Positions 12,182 to 22,629 of a stretch of 64,000 nt of DNA are shown piece after piece. Every line of letters starts with the position of its first letter. The first letter of the stretch is position 1. Below the pieces are notes generated by a model. It was given only the letters and a program-made list of their open reading frames with translations, made no database searches and was not told the DNA's origin. Made by a program: the position numbers and the translations under genes. The stretch is from Uranotaenia lowii (lineage: Eukaryota > Arthropoda > Insecta > Diptera > Culicidae). The stretch is from the NCBI RefSeq assembly GCF_029784155.1, contig NC_073691.1, positions 143,252,461-143,316,460 on the forward strand. The letters run 5' to 3'.

Positions 12182-12345
12182 GTACATATAAATCACTTTT
12201 GCAACCTTCAAGTACATTAATGAGTACATATAGTTCACTCATGGGAATTGAGCAAAATAAGTTGCATTTAACGTACATAATAATCACTTTTGCAACTTTC
12301 AAGTTAATTGATGAGTACATGAACTACACTCAAGGGAATTGGGCT
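12182..12345. repeat. Two-unit tandem repeat, 91-bp period
   Basis: Units beginning gtacatataaatcactttt at 12182 and gtacataataatcactttt at 12273 match over about 70 bp. A weaker third relative may precede at about 12080-12180. The open frame at 12148-12504 across it is a by-product. Confidence 0.7.
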
Positions 12346-12747
12346 GTTGATTCTCTTTGTCAGCCAATATGTAACTTTCAAAGTCTTCATTCAAGTAAAT
12401 ATGTGAGTTTTGGTTGCTTGGGTAATCCAACGGTTGCACAGCTTGTTAATGGTAAAAGTGTAACCGTGTGCCAACCACGTGCGAATGCCATGCCGATGCC
12501 ATGATTTGTCTTCAATTTACTGTTTTCCTTTATTCCTATTTATATTAAAAAAATTTTTAGTTTAATTAATCCATTTCTTGTTTTTCATTTCAGGTATGTT
12601 TCCAGAGCTTTGTTGTGCCAATAATCGGTAAGCGTAATTACTTTAATCTAAAATGGGCATTTTGAAACTTATTTATTTAAACCAGGTATGATCAAAGAGC
12701 GGCCCTCGAGTGATTTTTGTGCGGCCACGATTTTTTTTCTACGTTAC
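12346..12747. other. Short unannotated spacer
   Basis: AT-rich with no motif-bearing frame. It ends at the TA that precedes DD37E copy 2. Confidence 0.5.
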
Positions 12748-12749
12748 TA

Positions 12750-14005
12750 AAGGTAGATACGATCAAAATTTGTCAATATCATCTTTACGTATTTCTTTCA
12801 ATTTTGCATTTCAAAAACCTGAGCACTCCTTATTTTGAAGGTGTGTGTGTGTGTGTAGAATGTTGCTCCTATTTTGATTTTGGAATTCACTCTTCAGTTG
12901 TCAAAATGCCGTCCAAGGAAGATGAGCAGCGTATCAAAATTTTGTTCGCGCATCGCGAAAATCCGAGCTACTCGCGCGTAAAACTGGCAAAATCGCTAAA
13001 AGTGGCCAAATGTTTAGGGAACGTTTGTCGACAGCCAGGAAATCTGGATCGGGGGGAAATCGAAAATCGGAAGCCGCTGAGACAACAAAAAGAGTTGCCG
13101 GCGAAACCCAAACCTCTCTCTCCGAGATGCCGCAAATAAGCTGGGTGTATCGTCTACAACCGTGCATCGAGCCGAAAAACGAGCCGGACTATCGACTTAC
13201 AAGAAAGTAGTGTCTCCAAATCGCGATGATAAACAAAATACGACGGCCAAAGCGCGATCCCGGAGGCTGTACACGACGATGCTGACGAAGTTTGACTGTG
13301 TGGTAATGAACGACGAAACCTACGTCAAAGCCGACTACAAGTAGCTTCTGGAACAGGAGTTTTATACGGCAAAAGGAAGAGGAAAGGTAGCAGATATTTT
13401 CAAGCACATGAAACTGTCAAAGTTCGCGAAGAAATATCTGGTTTTGCCAGCCATCTGTACCTGTGGCTTGAAAAGCAGCATTTTCATAGCTTCCGGGACT
13501 GTCAACCAAGAAATTTACGTGAAGGAGTGTTTGAATAAACGTCTGCTGCCTTTCCTGAAGAAACACGGTTGTTCCGTACTGTTTTGGTCGGATTTGGCAT
13601 CTTGCCATTACGGTAAAAAGGCCATGGAGTGGTACGCCGCCAACAACGTGCAGGTGGTTCCCAAGGACAAGTACCCTCCCAACACGCCAGAGCTCCACCC
13701 AATTCAGAAATATTGGGCTATTGTCAAGCGGAACCTAAGGAAGACCAAAAAAACTGCTGAGGACGAGCAGTAGTTCAAGACAAAATGGCTTTCTGCGGCG
13801 AAGAAGGTGGACAAGGTGGCTGTACAAAATCTGATGGCAGGGGTTAAGCGTAAGGCCCGGCAGTTCGGATTTGGAAAAGCGAATGTTTTTCCTGAATTTT
13901 ATACTAATTAAACTTGAAAAAGAAATTTAATATGATTTTTGAAATAAACGATTTAACCGATTTACACGCGTTTTCCCTTGGCCAAATTTTGACCGTATCA
14001 CCCTT
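12750..14005 (+). mobile_element. ITm DD37E transposon, copy 2
   Basis: A 1,256-bp element flanked by TA (12748-12749, 14006-14007). The left end is AAGGTAGATACGATCAAAAT and the right end is the reverse complement of AAGGGTGATACGGTCAAAAT. It carries a single plus-strand transposase relic with short 5' and 3' untranslated parts. A (GT)n tract at about 12841-12856, just upstream of the transposase, is shared with copy 3, so it belongs to the family. Confidence 0.92.
12906..13911 (+). pseudogene. DD37E transposase, broken (copy 2)
   Basis: Starts at ATG 12906 (MPSKEDEQRIK), with an N-terminal helix-turn-helix DNA-binding region, then a frame change near 13010-13150 into the second DNA-binding part (HRAEKRAGLSTYKK). 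The catalytic domain has the first Asp in NDETYVKADYK, the second in FWSDLASCHYG, and the third position in HPIQKYW, where the catalytic Glu is Gln. A TAG at 13342-13344 and another near 13771 interrupt the frame. The tail reaches a TAA at 13909-13911. Spacing between second and third catalytic positions is 37 residues, as in the other copies. It is the longest copy but inactive. Confidence 0.92.
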
Positions 14006-14178
14006 TATGCCAATCATCAAAAAATACTGATCCCTACCAAATCAAAAAACGATATGCAAGTAACTTGATCAAATATACACTTCACTGGTTTGCAGTTGCA
14101 TATGCCCCTCAACCATCCTGATTGTTCACTTTTTCTTACATTTAAAGCATTTTTTAGTTTTTTTAAAGTTATAGTTTA

Positions 14179-15057
14179 AGCTTGCCAGATTGCCCGGTTT
14201 TATTCGGACTTGCCCAGATATTCAATACAAAATATGAAAAATTTCCGGTCCATGCAGATTTCACTGGAAAATGTCAGGATTTTGCAAAGGTTTTTTGTTT
14301 TATTTGCAAAAGCATAAAAAAAATTTAAAAAGAGTCATTATAATTTCTAATTTTTGCGTTCAAATCGCAATTTTTTTTAGAGAGTCCTATCTTTGTGAAT
14401 GGAACGACTGTTTTGGTTAATTTTTTCAAAATTTTTTTAACGGCTATCAGTCTCGGATTTTTAAGAAAAAACGACTGTTTTTTAACTCCAATGTTTCGAT
14501 TCTTATTGAATCTTCATCAGGGGTGATAAAGTGTCGTTTTATTGTTAAGTTTGATTCGGCTTATCTTGAACTGCTGTCATTGTTGGCGAATTTTCGTAAA
14601 ATATTCTTTTTTTCCTATTGAATATTGGATGTTTTACAATTTTCTGCACTTTGCACTGTAGACTGTTTTGGTTTTCGAGTTGTTTTTAAATATCTTATAT
14701 CAATTTGATAAAGATCCAATAAGGATCGAAACGTTGGAGTAAAAAACAGTCGTTTTTACTTAAAAATCCGAGACTGATAGCCATTAAAAAAATCTTTAAA
14801 AAAAAGAGAGTCCTATCAAAAAAATCATTACAATACGATTCAAAATCTGCTGATGTATTTCGATATAAAAACTGATACAGGTGTTTTCTTTTTGATTTTT
14901 GCAGAATGATTCATGGGTATTGATCGAATTTCCCGGATATTGTCTGGATTTTATGTTGAAAATTTTGTAATCAAATGCCCTGATTTTACCAGGTTTTCAG
15001 ATAAAATAGCCTGGAATTGTCCGAACCGGATACATGACGGCAAACATTTGGCAACCT
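14179..15057. mobile_element. Non-autonomous element of the TTGCCAGATTGCCCGG family
   Basis: The left end reads AGCTTGCCAGATTGCCCGG and the right end is the complement of AGGTTGCCAAATGTTTGCCG; TA flanks both (14177-14178, 15058-15059). The right end of a second, incomplete copy lies at 24930-25275. It has no coding capacity and is interrupted by the insertion at 14392-14804. The superfamily is not clear; TA sites suggest ITm but the ends are diverged. Confidence 0.6.
14392..14804. mobile_element. 413-bp insertion with 13-bp target duplication and inverted repeats
   Basis: The 13-mer agagagtcctatc occurs directly before (14379-14391) and directly after (14805-14817) this segment. Inside, about 65 bp starting aacggctatcagtctcgg are repeated inverted at the right end (ccgagactgatagccatt). 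The right end is A-rich. A 13-bp duplication and A-rich end suggest target-primed retroposition, while the inverted repeats suggest a foldback; I cannot decide between them. Confidence 0.65.
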
Positions 15058-15059
15058 TA

Positions 15060-15976
15060 GCATAGCAGTATCATTTGAAGGCAAAACGAAATAAATTCTT
15101 TTGTACAGATTTCACGTTTTTTTAATTATTAAACTAGCACTTTGAAGTTAATATACACGAAAGCGGGTTGGGAGAACAAACAAAAAATCGGCAACAGACA
15201 CAAATGATCACAGGCATTTCTGAGATCGTTTGTGAGGTCAATAATTTATCATTCGAAGCAAATATAAAGTTGTATGATGAATATGTTCAAAGATTTTTTC
15301 AAACTGTAGTTTGTTCATCAAATTTAGAAATATGCTTGTTCGTGTTGCACTGGAAAAAAAAAACAACTTCCATGTTTTTTTTATGATATTAATAATATTT
15401 AAAAATAAGCAATCAGCATTACCAAAGTCATAAGATTTTCATAAATTAGTCTTGGGAAACTTTTCCATTACCATCTCAATCCAATTAAGAAAATCCATGG
15501 AATCTGTTAAAATGTAAACAAGAATGTCAAGAATGTAAACTGTAGCTTTGAAAAATCTGAGTAATCAGATTTTTTCTTTGATTTTGACAACCTTGGCCAT
15601 TGTGCAACAATGCAATGATCTCATACGGAACTGAACAAATTAATATCAATAGTTTTTCAACCGTTTGAAAAAAAAAATCGTGTATTCAAGGACTTAATAT
15701 AAAATGCTTAAAAACTTTTCGAAAATGTGTACAGAAAAAAAGATTTTAATTTTATGAATGTCAATGACGATTCAACGCTCCAAACAGAGAAAACAGCGAT
15801 ATCCTTCAAATATATTTCTCTCAAAAGCAGTTGAAACCTTTTAATCTATAAATAGAAAGACTTCAAAAAATTTTAGCTTAGAAAAAAAATTAATAATGTT
15901 TCTGTTCCTAAGAATGAATATTCGCGAAAATGAAAAAAAATCTATTAAAAAATTTAAATAATTCAAAAATGATCGA
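15060..15976. other. AT-rich spacer
   Basis: Strongly AT-rich with poly-A and poly-T runs. No supportable gene or repeat. Confidence 0.5.
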
Positions 15977-15978
15977 TA

Positions 15979-17023
15979 GGGGAGATGAGGGCATAACGAG
16001 CACCCGAGGCATAATGAGAACTACGCTTTTCTACGAAAGTGCGTATTTTCTTAAATAAATTTTCATGAGGATATGTTTCGTACTTCCTATAGTATTAATT
16101 TTTCACAAAAAAAAGGAATCTCCTTATCATCTTTACAGAGATATTTAAAAAAAACTAGCTTGGTTCTAAAGTTACGAAAATATTATAATTTTTGAGCACC
16201 ACGAAGTAAGCTCTTATGATCTTAAAATAACCTTGATCAATAATGTACGCACTGCAACATGATGTACACATTGTTTCTCAATTTTTACCATCATAAAATT
16301 TTTGATTTTTCACTTTTATCAATTTTAAAACACGTTTTTACTTAAATTTGTTGACTAGGGGCATATAGAGCACCATATTATCGAGGCATAATGAGCATTT
16401 TCTGCCGTAGAATCTAGCAGCGAATTAAAATTGATTTAAAGCGCCACACCTTGACTAGTTTTCATCCGACAATTTAGCCTATTGGTAAGGTGTCGGAGAG
16501 GTAATCAAAAGACTAGAGTTAGATTTGTGTTCGAGGTGATCTTTTTCCATTCACAATTCATGATCGATTTTTTTATTGTTACATTATACGGCTAGTAGCA
16601 TCATCCTCCGAACAAAGCACTTAATGTATGAGCGTGCGTGAATTGTTTGTATTCTACAAACAGACCTAGATTATTTTGTTATTGCTTTGTTTGATGAATC
16701 TACGACTCACCTGACTTCATCGAATTGAATTCGCTGCTAGATTCCCCGGCAAAAACGCACATCTTGCTCTGATTAATGGTGCTCATACTGCCTCAGGGGG
16801 GGTTCTCATTATGCCTCCACAGTGGCTGGTTTTCAGCTTTTGGCAAATTTTTTTAAAATGCATTTTTTAACGTTTTCATCTAGTTTTTCACGTTTCAGCC
16901 CGTTAGGGAATAGGCTTTTCAAGTGTCTGAACACGAAACAATAATGTAACCTCCATATTATAGCTATTTTCTATGGTTAAATAACCGTTTTCCTTAAGGT
17001 GGCCATTATGCGCCCATCTCCCC
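15979..17023. mobile_element. 1.05-kb foldback element, TA target site
   Basis: The ends are GGGGAGATGAGGGCATAACG and the reverse complement of GGGGAGATGGGCGCATAATG, flanked by TA (15977-15978, 17024-17025). A second inverted pair, built on GAATCTAGCAGCGAATT, lies inside at about 16403-16428 and 16727-16743. Variants of gcataatgagcac recur at least six times in both orientations. No transposase is encoded. A tRNA-like stretch lies near the centre (16474-16541). Confidence 0.8.
16474..16541 (+). other. tRNA-like stretch inside the foldback
   Basis: TTAGCCTATTGGTAAGGTG resembles a Pol III A box with D-loop, and GTGTTCGAGGTGATC, about 37 bp downstream, resembles a B box and T-loop. No full cloverleaf was checked. 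It may be a SINE head or decayed tRNA captured by the element. Confidence 0.4.
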
Positions 17024-17025
17024 TA

Positions 17026-17767
17026 CCTATTTAGTGATGTGCCGAGTCGATTTCGGCTGGAGTTATCCATCTGGTATTAAAAAAATATCCTATTCAAATT
17101 TCTATTTTTTTATGTTTTCATCAAAAAATGGTTGTTTTTAGGAAATAACGTAAATATCTGTTTACTTTTAATCAGCCTTGAGAATGCCATTGAAATGTCA
17201 TATGGTTCGTTTTCGTTTGCATTGAAAGCGGTCGCGACAATCAAATTCATAGCATTTCAATGTAACATCCATTGGAAATTCGTGAAATTAAAAATGTCGA
17301 TGTCGCCGTAACATTTAGAAAAAAAATGTCATTCTAGCCATAGCCGACTTTCCTTGGACGGTCATAACATTTTTTTTCCACAACCGTCCCGATCTTTATG
17401 CCAGCTGTGACATTCTTTCCGAATGTCATTCAACATTTTTTCGAGTAACATTCTTTTGGAACGACATTCGCAAAAAGGAACAAAGACATGACAGCTACAT
17501 GACCGTCCGTTTCGATGACTGCGACTTTTTTTTCCGTATGACAGTCAAACGACATTTGTAACATTTATCATCCCTGCTATCAATAAATGGTATTTTGATT
17601 GTGGCCTACCGGAAAAATTTCAAATGCGAATTGGCCCGTTGTTGAAAAAGGTTACTCACCCGTGATTTAAGCCATCTAATATTAACTTTTGAATGCTGGA
17701 AATTCAATATGACATTTTTCGACCAATTGATTGTTGTAATATTTAATCACACAAATTTTTGTATAGA
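17026..17767. other. Spacer with repeated 'tgacatt'-type words
   Basis: No gene. Between 17190 and 17570 words such as aatgtcatt, taacattt and gaccgtcc recur in both orientations (for example ggacggtcat near 17356 and atgaccgtcc near 17500), suggesting a worn foldback. I could not set ends. Confidence 0.4.
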
Positions 17768-18898
17768 CTCATGTCTCATGTCTCATGTCTCATGTTTCAT
17801 GTTTCATGTCTCATGTCTCATGTCTCATGTCTCATGTCTCATGTCTCATGTCTCATGTCTCATGTCTCATGTCTCATGTCTCATGTCTCATGTCTCATGT
17901 CTCATGTCTCATGTCTCATGTCTCATGTCTTATGTCTCATGTCTCATGTCTCATGTCTCATGTCTCATGTCTCATGTCTCATGTCTCATGTCTCATGTCT
18001 CATGTCTCATGTCTCATGTCTCATGTCTCATGTCTCATGTCTCATGTCTCATGTCTCATGTCTCATGTCTCATGTCTCATGTCTCTTGTCTCATGTCTCA
18101 TGTCTCATGTCTCATGTCTCATGTCTCATGTCTCATGTCTCATGTCTCATGTCTCATGTCTCTTGTCTCATGTCTCATGTCTCATGTCTCATGTCTCATG
18201 TCTCATGTCTCATGTCTCATGTCTCATGTCTCATGTCTCTTGTCTCATGTCTCATGTCTCATGTCTCTTGTCTCATGTCTCATGTCTCATGTCTCATGTC
18301 TCATGTCTCATGTCTCATGTCTCATGTCTTATGTCTCATGTCTCATGTCTCATGTCTCATGTCTCATGTCTCATGTCTCATGTCTCATGTCTCATGTCTC
18401 ATGTCTCATGTCTCATGTCTCATGTCTCATGTCTCATGTCTCATGTCTCATGTCTCATGTCTCATGTCTCATGTCTCATGTCTCATGTCTCATGTCTCAT
18501 GTCTCATGTCTCATGTCTCATGTCTCATGTCTCATGTCTCATGTCTCATGTCTCTTGTCTCATGTCTCATGTCTCATGTCTCATGTCTCATGTCTCATGT
18601 CTCATGTCTCATGTCTCATGTCTCATGTCTCATGTCTCATGTCTCATGTCTCATGTCTCATGTCTCATGTCTCATGTCTCATGTCTCATGTCTCATGTCT
18701 CATGTCTCATGTCTCATGTCTCATGTCTCATGTCTCATGTCTCATGTCTCATGTCTCATGTCTCATGTCTCATGTCTCATGTCTCATGTCTCATGTCTCA
18801 TGTCTCATGTCTCATGTCTCATGTCTCATGTCTCATGTCTCATGTCTCATGTCTCATGTCTCATGTCTTATGACTCATGTCTTAGGTCTCATGTCTTC
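17768..18898. repeat. Heptanucleotide satellite array, about 160 units of CATGTCT
   Basis: An almost uninterrupted 1.13-kb array of a 7-bp unit. Seven is not a multiple of three and the unit has no stop in any frame on this strand, so all three forward frames stay open and give the same 7-residue period (MSHVSCL); these 360-440 codon frames are artefacts. Rare variants are an A-to-T change (tcttgtc) at 18086, 18163, 18240, 18268 and 18555, and a C-to-T change at 17931 and 18330. The edges degenerate (tttcatg at the left, cttatgactcatgtcttagg at the right), as expected for replication slippage. Confidence 0.97.
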
Positions 18899-19080
18899 TA
18901 CTCTTCAGTCGATGGATGAGATAGTCGAGGTGCTCACAGGTCGAAGCCCCGTTATAATCGTGGGAGATTTCGATACGTATTGGTGTCGCTCACGCTCACT
19001 AAACTCTTGCAAGGCTGAATGTGGACCTGGCGAAGGTAGATAATACAAGGACCAATCATAGATTTATGTTTAAGGACTGA
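18899..19080 (+). pseudogene. R1-clade LINE endonuclease fragment
   Basis: Directly after the array the frame reads DEIVEVLTGRSPVIIVGDF, very close to the 'd..tgrSPviiaGDFNaWa' block of R1-clade endonucleases. After GDF the frame breaks. Later pieces, including PIIDLC near 19043-19060, match the downstream 'IIDLTF' strand. About 180 bp survive, with no gag or reverse transcriptase nearby. R1 elements are best known from 28S rDNA, but relatives with other targets are common in insects. The abrupt junction with the heptamer array is notable. Confidence 0.7.
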
Positions 19081-20381
19081 TCCCAGTAGTGTCAACTATA
19101 AAGTTTTAAATAGATTTGAGGATTAGCACGGGTTTTCTACGCGGTTTTCGGGAATGAATACGATTTTTCCGCAACCTTTTCACCTGCAATCGATCAAATT
19201 GTGTAAAAGACGGGTTCTTCCTACTCAAATTATTAAAGTGCTCTTTCAAAGACGCCTTGGCCGAATCCCCTAGTTATTATGGTTGGATGCTGTGACTGAG
19301 TTTGGTCACAAACTTGAAAATGTTCCCGGAATCTAAAAAAATCATTTGTTACTTCGGAACGCTGAAATGATTAACCCAGGCAAGATCTTCGTTGAAAGAA
19401 ATACCCATTCAACACGCACGTTCGGACATCCTTGTTGAGATGTTCGAATTCCAAAGAATGAAAAAAAAACCCTAAAATCCTGTTTAATCCCAATTAATTA
19501 AAAAGGACGCCTTTGCTCCGACACGTCACTTAAAACAAGGGTGCCGGCGACGAATGGATGCTGATGGTTTTACAAGAAAATAAACGTTGAAATCCTAGAG
19601 AGAGTCTGACATCGTCGACGGCGCTCGGCCTCCAAAAAAATCGGACTGTGACTGGCAGAAAGGAATTTAATTACAAAAACGATTCCCAGCCACTGGCACT
19701 TTCAAAATTGAGCTGATTCTCGACGACACGACGCATCGCCGGAATTCGATCGGAGGAGCGTTTTTGCCGGAACAAGCTCAAACCGAAAGGAACCAACAAA
19801 CGAATCGAGGACCCACAAAATCGCATCAAACGATTCTTCGGTCTGGTTGAAGAATGTGGGTGGATGGGTGGGAAAGTTATTCCAATGACTGAACGGAACG
19901 GCCACCTTTTGCCAGAGACAGAGAAGGGAGCCACAGGGCCGAGGAAAATTGTTGGCACTTCAGATTAAAACCACATTTGGAAAACGGGAAGGAATTATAC
20001 GATCCCCGCTTAGAGTGGGTACCGAATGGCGATGTTGATTCTGTGTTTGTTGGCTGGAAACGATTAATTGGTGGAAATGTTTCATGGTGTTATGAATATA
20101 AATCAGCTTTAGTTGAGTGCTTTCAACCCTTGCTTCGGTTAACCGCTTCCAGAAACCCTACCCCCCTTCCAATCTTCATTCTTCAGCCGGAAGTGATTAT
20201 TTGGGATTGAAATTGTTACATAATCGTGGGAGTGTTAAAGCTAGTCACGAAATGTTTAGCATGTGATTGAATCATGAAAATTATCGGTAGGAAAATTCCG
20301 AACTGTTGGGTTGACAGAATATTTGAAAAAAAAAAATGGAATTTAATTATTTGAATCTATTATTTATCATTCTCTTATTCT
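19081..20381. other. Unannotated spacer
   Basis: Frames at 19671-19958 (minus) and 19977-20210 (plus) have no recognisable motif. The stretch 19500-20190 is less AT-rich than its surroundings. No repeats seen by eye. Confidence 0.45.
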
Positions 20382-20389
20382 CTTTGAGG

Positions 20390-20812
20390 CAGAGGTCGGC
20401 ATTAAAACGCTATTCGCTAGCTACATTTTTGTTTTAATATTTATTTTTTAACTTTATTTCTGGAGAACTTACGGCTCAAAAAACTCCATTACATTATAGA
20501 AAATAACATATATCAGCATTCCTGCTTGAATAATTGCAACCAGTAGAGTTTGTTTATTCTATTTTTTCAACTGAAGTCCCGTTAGAACATAAATTTGTCG
20601 ACAAAAAAGTAGCGGACTAATTAGCGATTAGCGATTTAACGCCAGACACTAGAAAAATTCATGTATCAGCATTCTTCTTTGACTAATTACTTGTGGTGAC
20701 GTTTGTCTATCTTTTGGAAGAAAATTTTGGTGAAAAAATAAATGAAAACGATAATTATCAAACGAAAACGGAGCAGACAAATTAGCGATTAGCGCTTTAA
20801 TGCCGAACACTA
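20390..20812. mobile_element. hAT-like MITE, 8-bp target duplication
   Basis: The left end CAGAGGTCGGCATTAAAACG and the right end TTTAATGCCGAACACTA (reverse complement TAGTGTTCGGCATTAAA) are inverted repeats. CTTTGAGG occurs immediately outside both ends (20382-20389 and 20813-20820). An 8-bp duplication and CAGAGGTCGGCA-type ends are typical of the hAT superfamily. A third copy of the terminal motif (attagcgatttaacgcc) lies inside at about 20614-20655, suggesting a nested or partly duplicated end. Non-coding, 423 bp. Confidence 0.88.
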
Positions 20813-20820
20813 CTTTGAGG

Positions 20821-21446
20821 AATTAAAAAAACTGAAAATGATTGGTTTTGAAAATTGGATTTTATGAAAATCGGTTCATTAGTTTTCAGCGCTCAATCCA
20901 GAAAGTAGCTCAGCCAAAGAAGTCAGTTTGTTATGAAGATGAATAGGTTTCATTTGGTTAAAAAAATTTCAAGTCTGAGCCTGTCATTTTGTGAAACAAT
21001 TGAAAAATGTTGCGGATAAATTTAGTCATTACTCCATTTTTCGAAGCTTGCGGTAGCTCAGTCACCCTTCATTCGATTCCTTGAGATAATTCACATAGGA
21101 TTTGTCTATATTTGCTCAATATTTTTACACTTAAATTAGCATTTTGGTGATTGTTTATTTTAAATATAGGGGAATCATAGGTTAAAAATGGCGTAATATC
21201 TCCGTTCGTAAGCTCGTGCGGCATTTGAAACTAAGTCCAATCGATTCTTCGAACATTTTCACTAAAGTTAGTTTTTTTTTAAATTGATTTTGTTCGAGTA
21301 GGAGGGAAGATATTGAATTTCTTCCCGGTTTGTACTCATTTTTCCGATTGTGCAATGATTTAACTAAAAAGGCAATTTTTGCTTCAACCATTTTTACAGT
21401 TTTCTGCCTTTGCTGATTTGGTCCTTAACATGCAATCTGCCAACGT
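20821..21446. other. AT-rich spacer
   Basis: No supportable feature; the minus-strand frame at 21182-21391 has no motif. Confidence 0.5.
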
Positions 21447-21454
21447 ATGACTAT

Positions 21455-22233
21455 TAGAGTGCCCCAAATGACCTGACATTTGAAAAAATTATGTGCTGCA
21501 GGCATGAATTGATCTTAGGCCTAGTACAAGGTCTCATGCCAAATTTGGGCCAGATCGGATCACGGGAAGGGGTCGCTCAACGAGCCTAAATTTTGTATGG
21601 GATTTTAATACATTTTGTTCGGGAGGAACATGAAAATCCAGTTTTTCATGAATAACTTCGGTCCCCTTCTGCCGATTTCTTTTAAAAAGGGTTTTTCTTA
21701 AAGCCTAAACTATGACAAATATCTCATCCAAAGACTGCATTTCGATTCGAGTTAAGTGAAAAAAGTTATTAGACTTCAAAAATGGGGTAATTTTTTTCAG
21801 GGTGATATTCATCACTGTTAATGAGTGACAGTGCTTCGAACATTTTGACACAGCATTAACAGTGATGAATACCATCCTTAAAAAAGTTACCTCATTTTTG
21901 AAGTCTAAAAACTTTTTTGTCATAAGTCGAATTGAAATGCAGTCTTCGAATGAAATATTTTTCATAATTTAGGCTTTAAGAAAAATTGTTTTTGAAAGGA
22001 ATCGGCCGACGGGAACCAAAGTTATTCATGAAAAACTGGTTTTTCATGTTTCTCCCGAACAAAATGTCTCAAAATCTCATACAAACTTCAGGCTCGTTGA
22101 GCGACCCCTTCCCGTGATCCGATCTGGCCCAAATTTGGCATGAGACCTTGTACTAGGCCTAGGATCAGTTTAGGCCTGCAGCGCATAACATTTCACAAGC
22201 TTGAAATTTCCCATACAAATTTGGGGCAGTCTA
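21455..22233. mobile_element. 779-bp foldback element, 8-bp target duplication
   Basis: ATGACTAT is present immediately before (21447-21454) and after (22234-22241). The ends are TAGAGTGCCCCAAAT and the reverse complement of TAGACTGCCCCAAAT. The two halves are inverted repeats of each other for most of their length (about 370 bp per arm), including the GGGAAGGGGTCGCTCAACGA block, with a centre near 21815-21845. The 8-bp duplication suggests the hAT superfamily. It is non-coding, and its transcript would form a very long hairpin. Confidence 0.92.
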
Positions 22234-22387
22234 ATGACTATGCTAGTGAAAAGAATTCACCTACTGTAAAAAAAATGTCAGTTGATTATGAGAGCACGAA
22301 AATCGCTGCATGTCAAACTAATGAATAACTGGTTAAAAGAAGGAAAGTTCCAAATTATTTTTTAACTATGTACATACCTTAGATATA

Positions 22388-22627
22388 CACAGTAAACGAA
22401 AATTATCGAGTTCGATAATTTGTTTTACCGAAATCCTAACATGTGTAAATCGTTGAACTGTTCGGTAATTTTTTCGGTAAAAAATAAACGAACATCGGTA
22501 AATCGATTCTTCATTTACCGATGTTCGTTTATTTTTTACCGAAAAAAACACCGAACAGTTTAACGATTTACACATGTTAGGATTTCGTTAAAAAAATTAC
22601 CGATCTCGGTAATTTTCGTTTACTGTG
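22388..22627. mobile_element. 240-bp near-perfect palindromic MITE, TA target site
   Basis: The element starts CACAGTAAACGAAAATTA and ends TAATTTTCGTTTACTGTG; the arms match over about 115 bp each with a tiny loop around 22505-22512. TA flanks both ends (22386-22387, 22628-22629). This is a Tc1/mariner-type foldback MITE with no coding capacity. The arms differ by only a few bases, so the copy is young or has been homogenised. Confidence 0.92.
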
Positions 22628-22629
22628 TA

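Noticed and set aside
13417..13702. Antisense frames opposite the DD37E transposase (also at 1693-1893 and 59715-60000)
   Set aside because: They are shadows of the transposase coding strand and appear in all three copies for that reason.
17709..19043. Three overlapping 362-444 codon frames encoding a repetitive MSHVSCL protein
   Set aside because: They are the three frames of a 7-bp tandem array without stop codons; no start context, domain or non-repeat coding sequence supports a gene.
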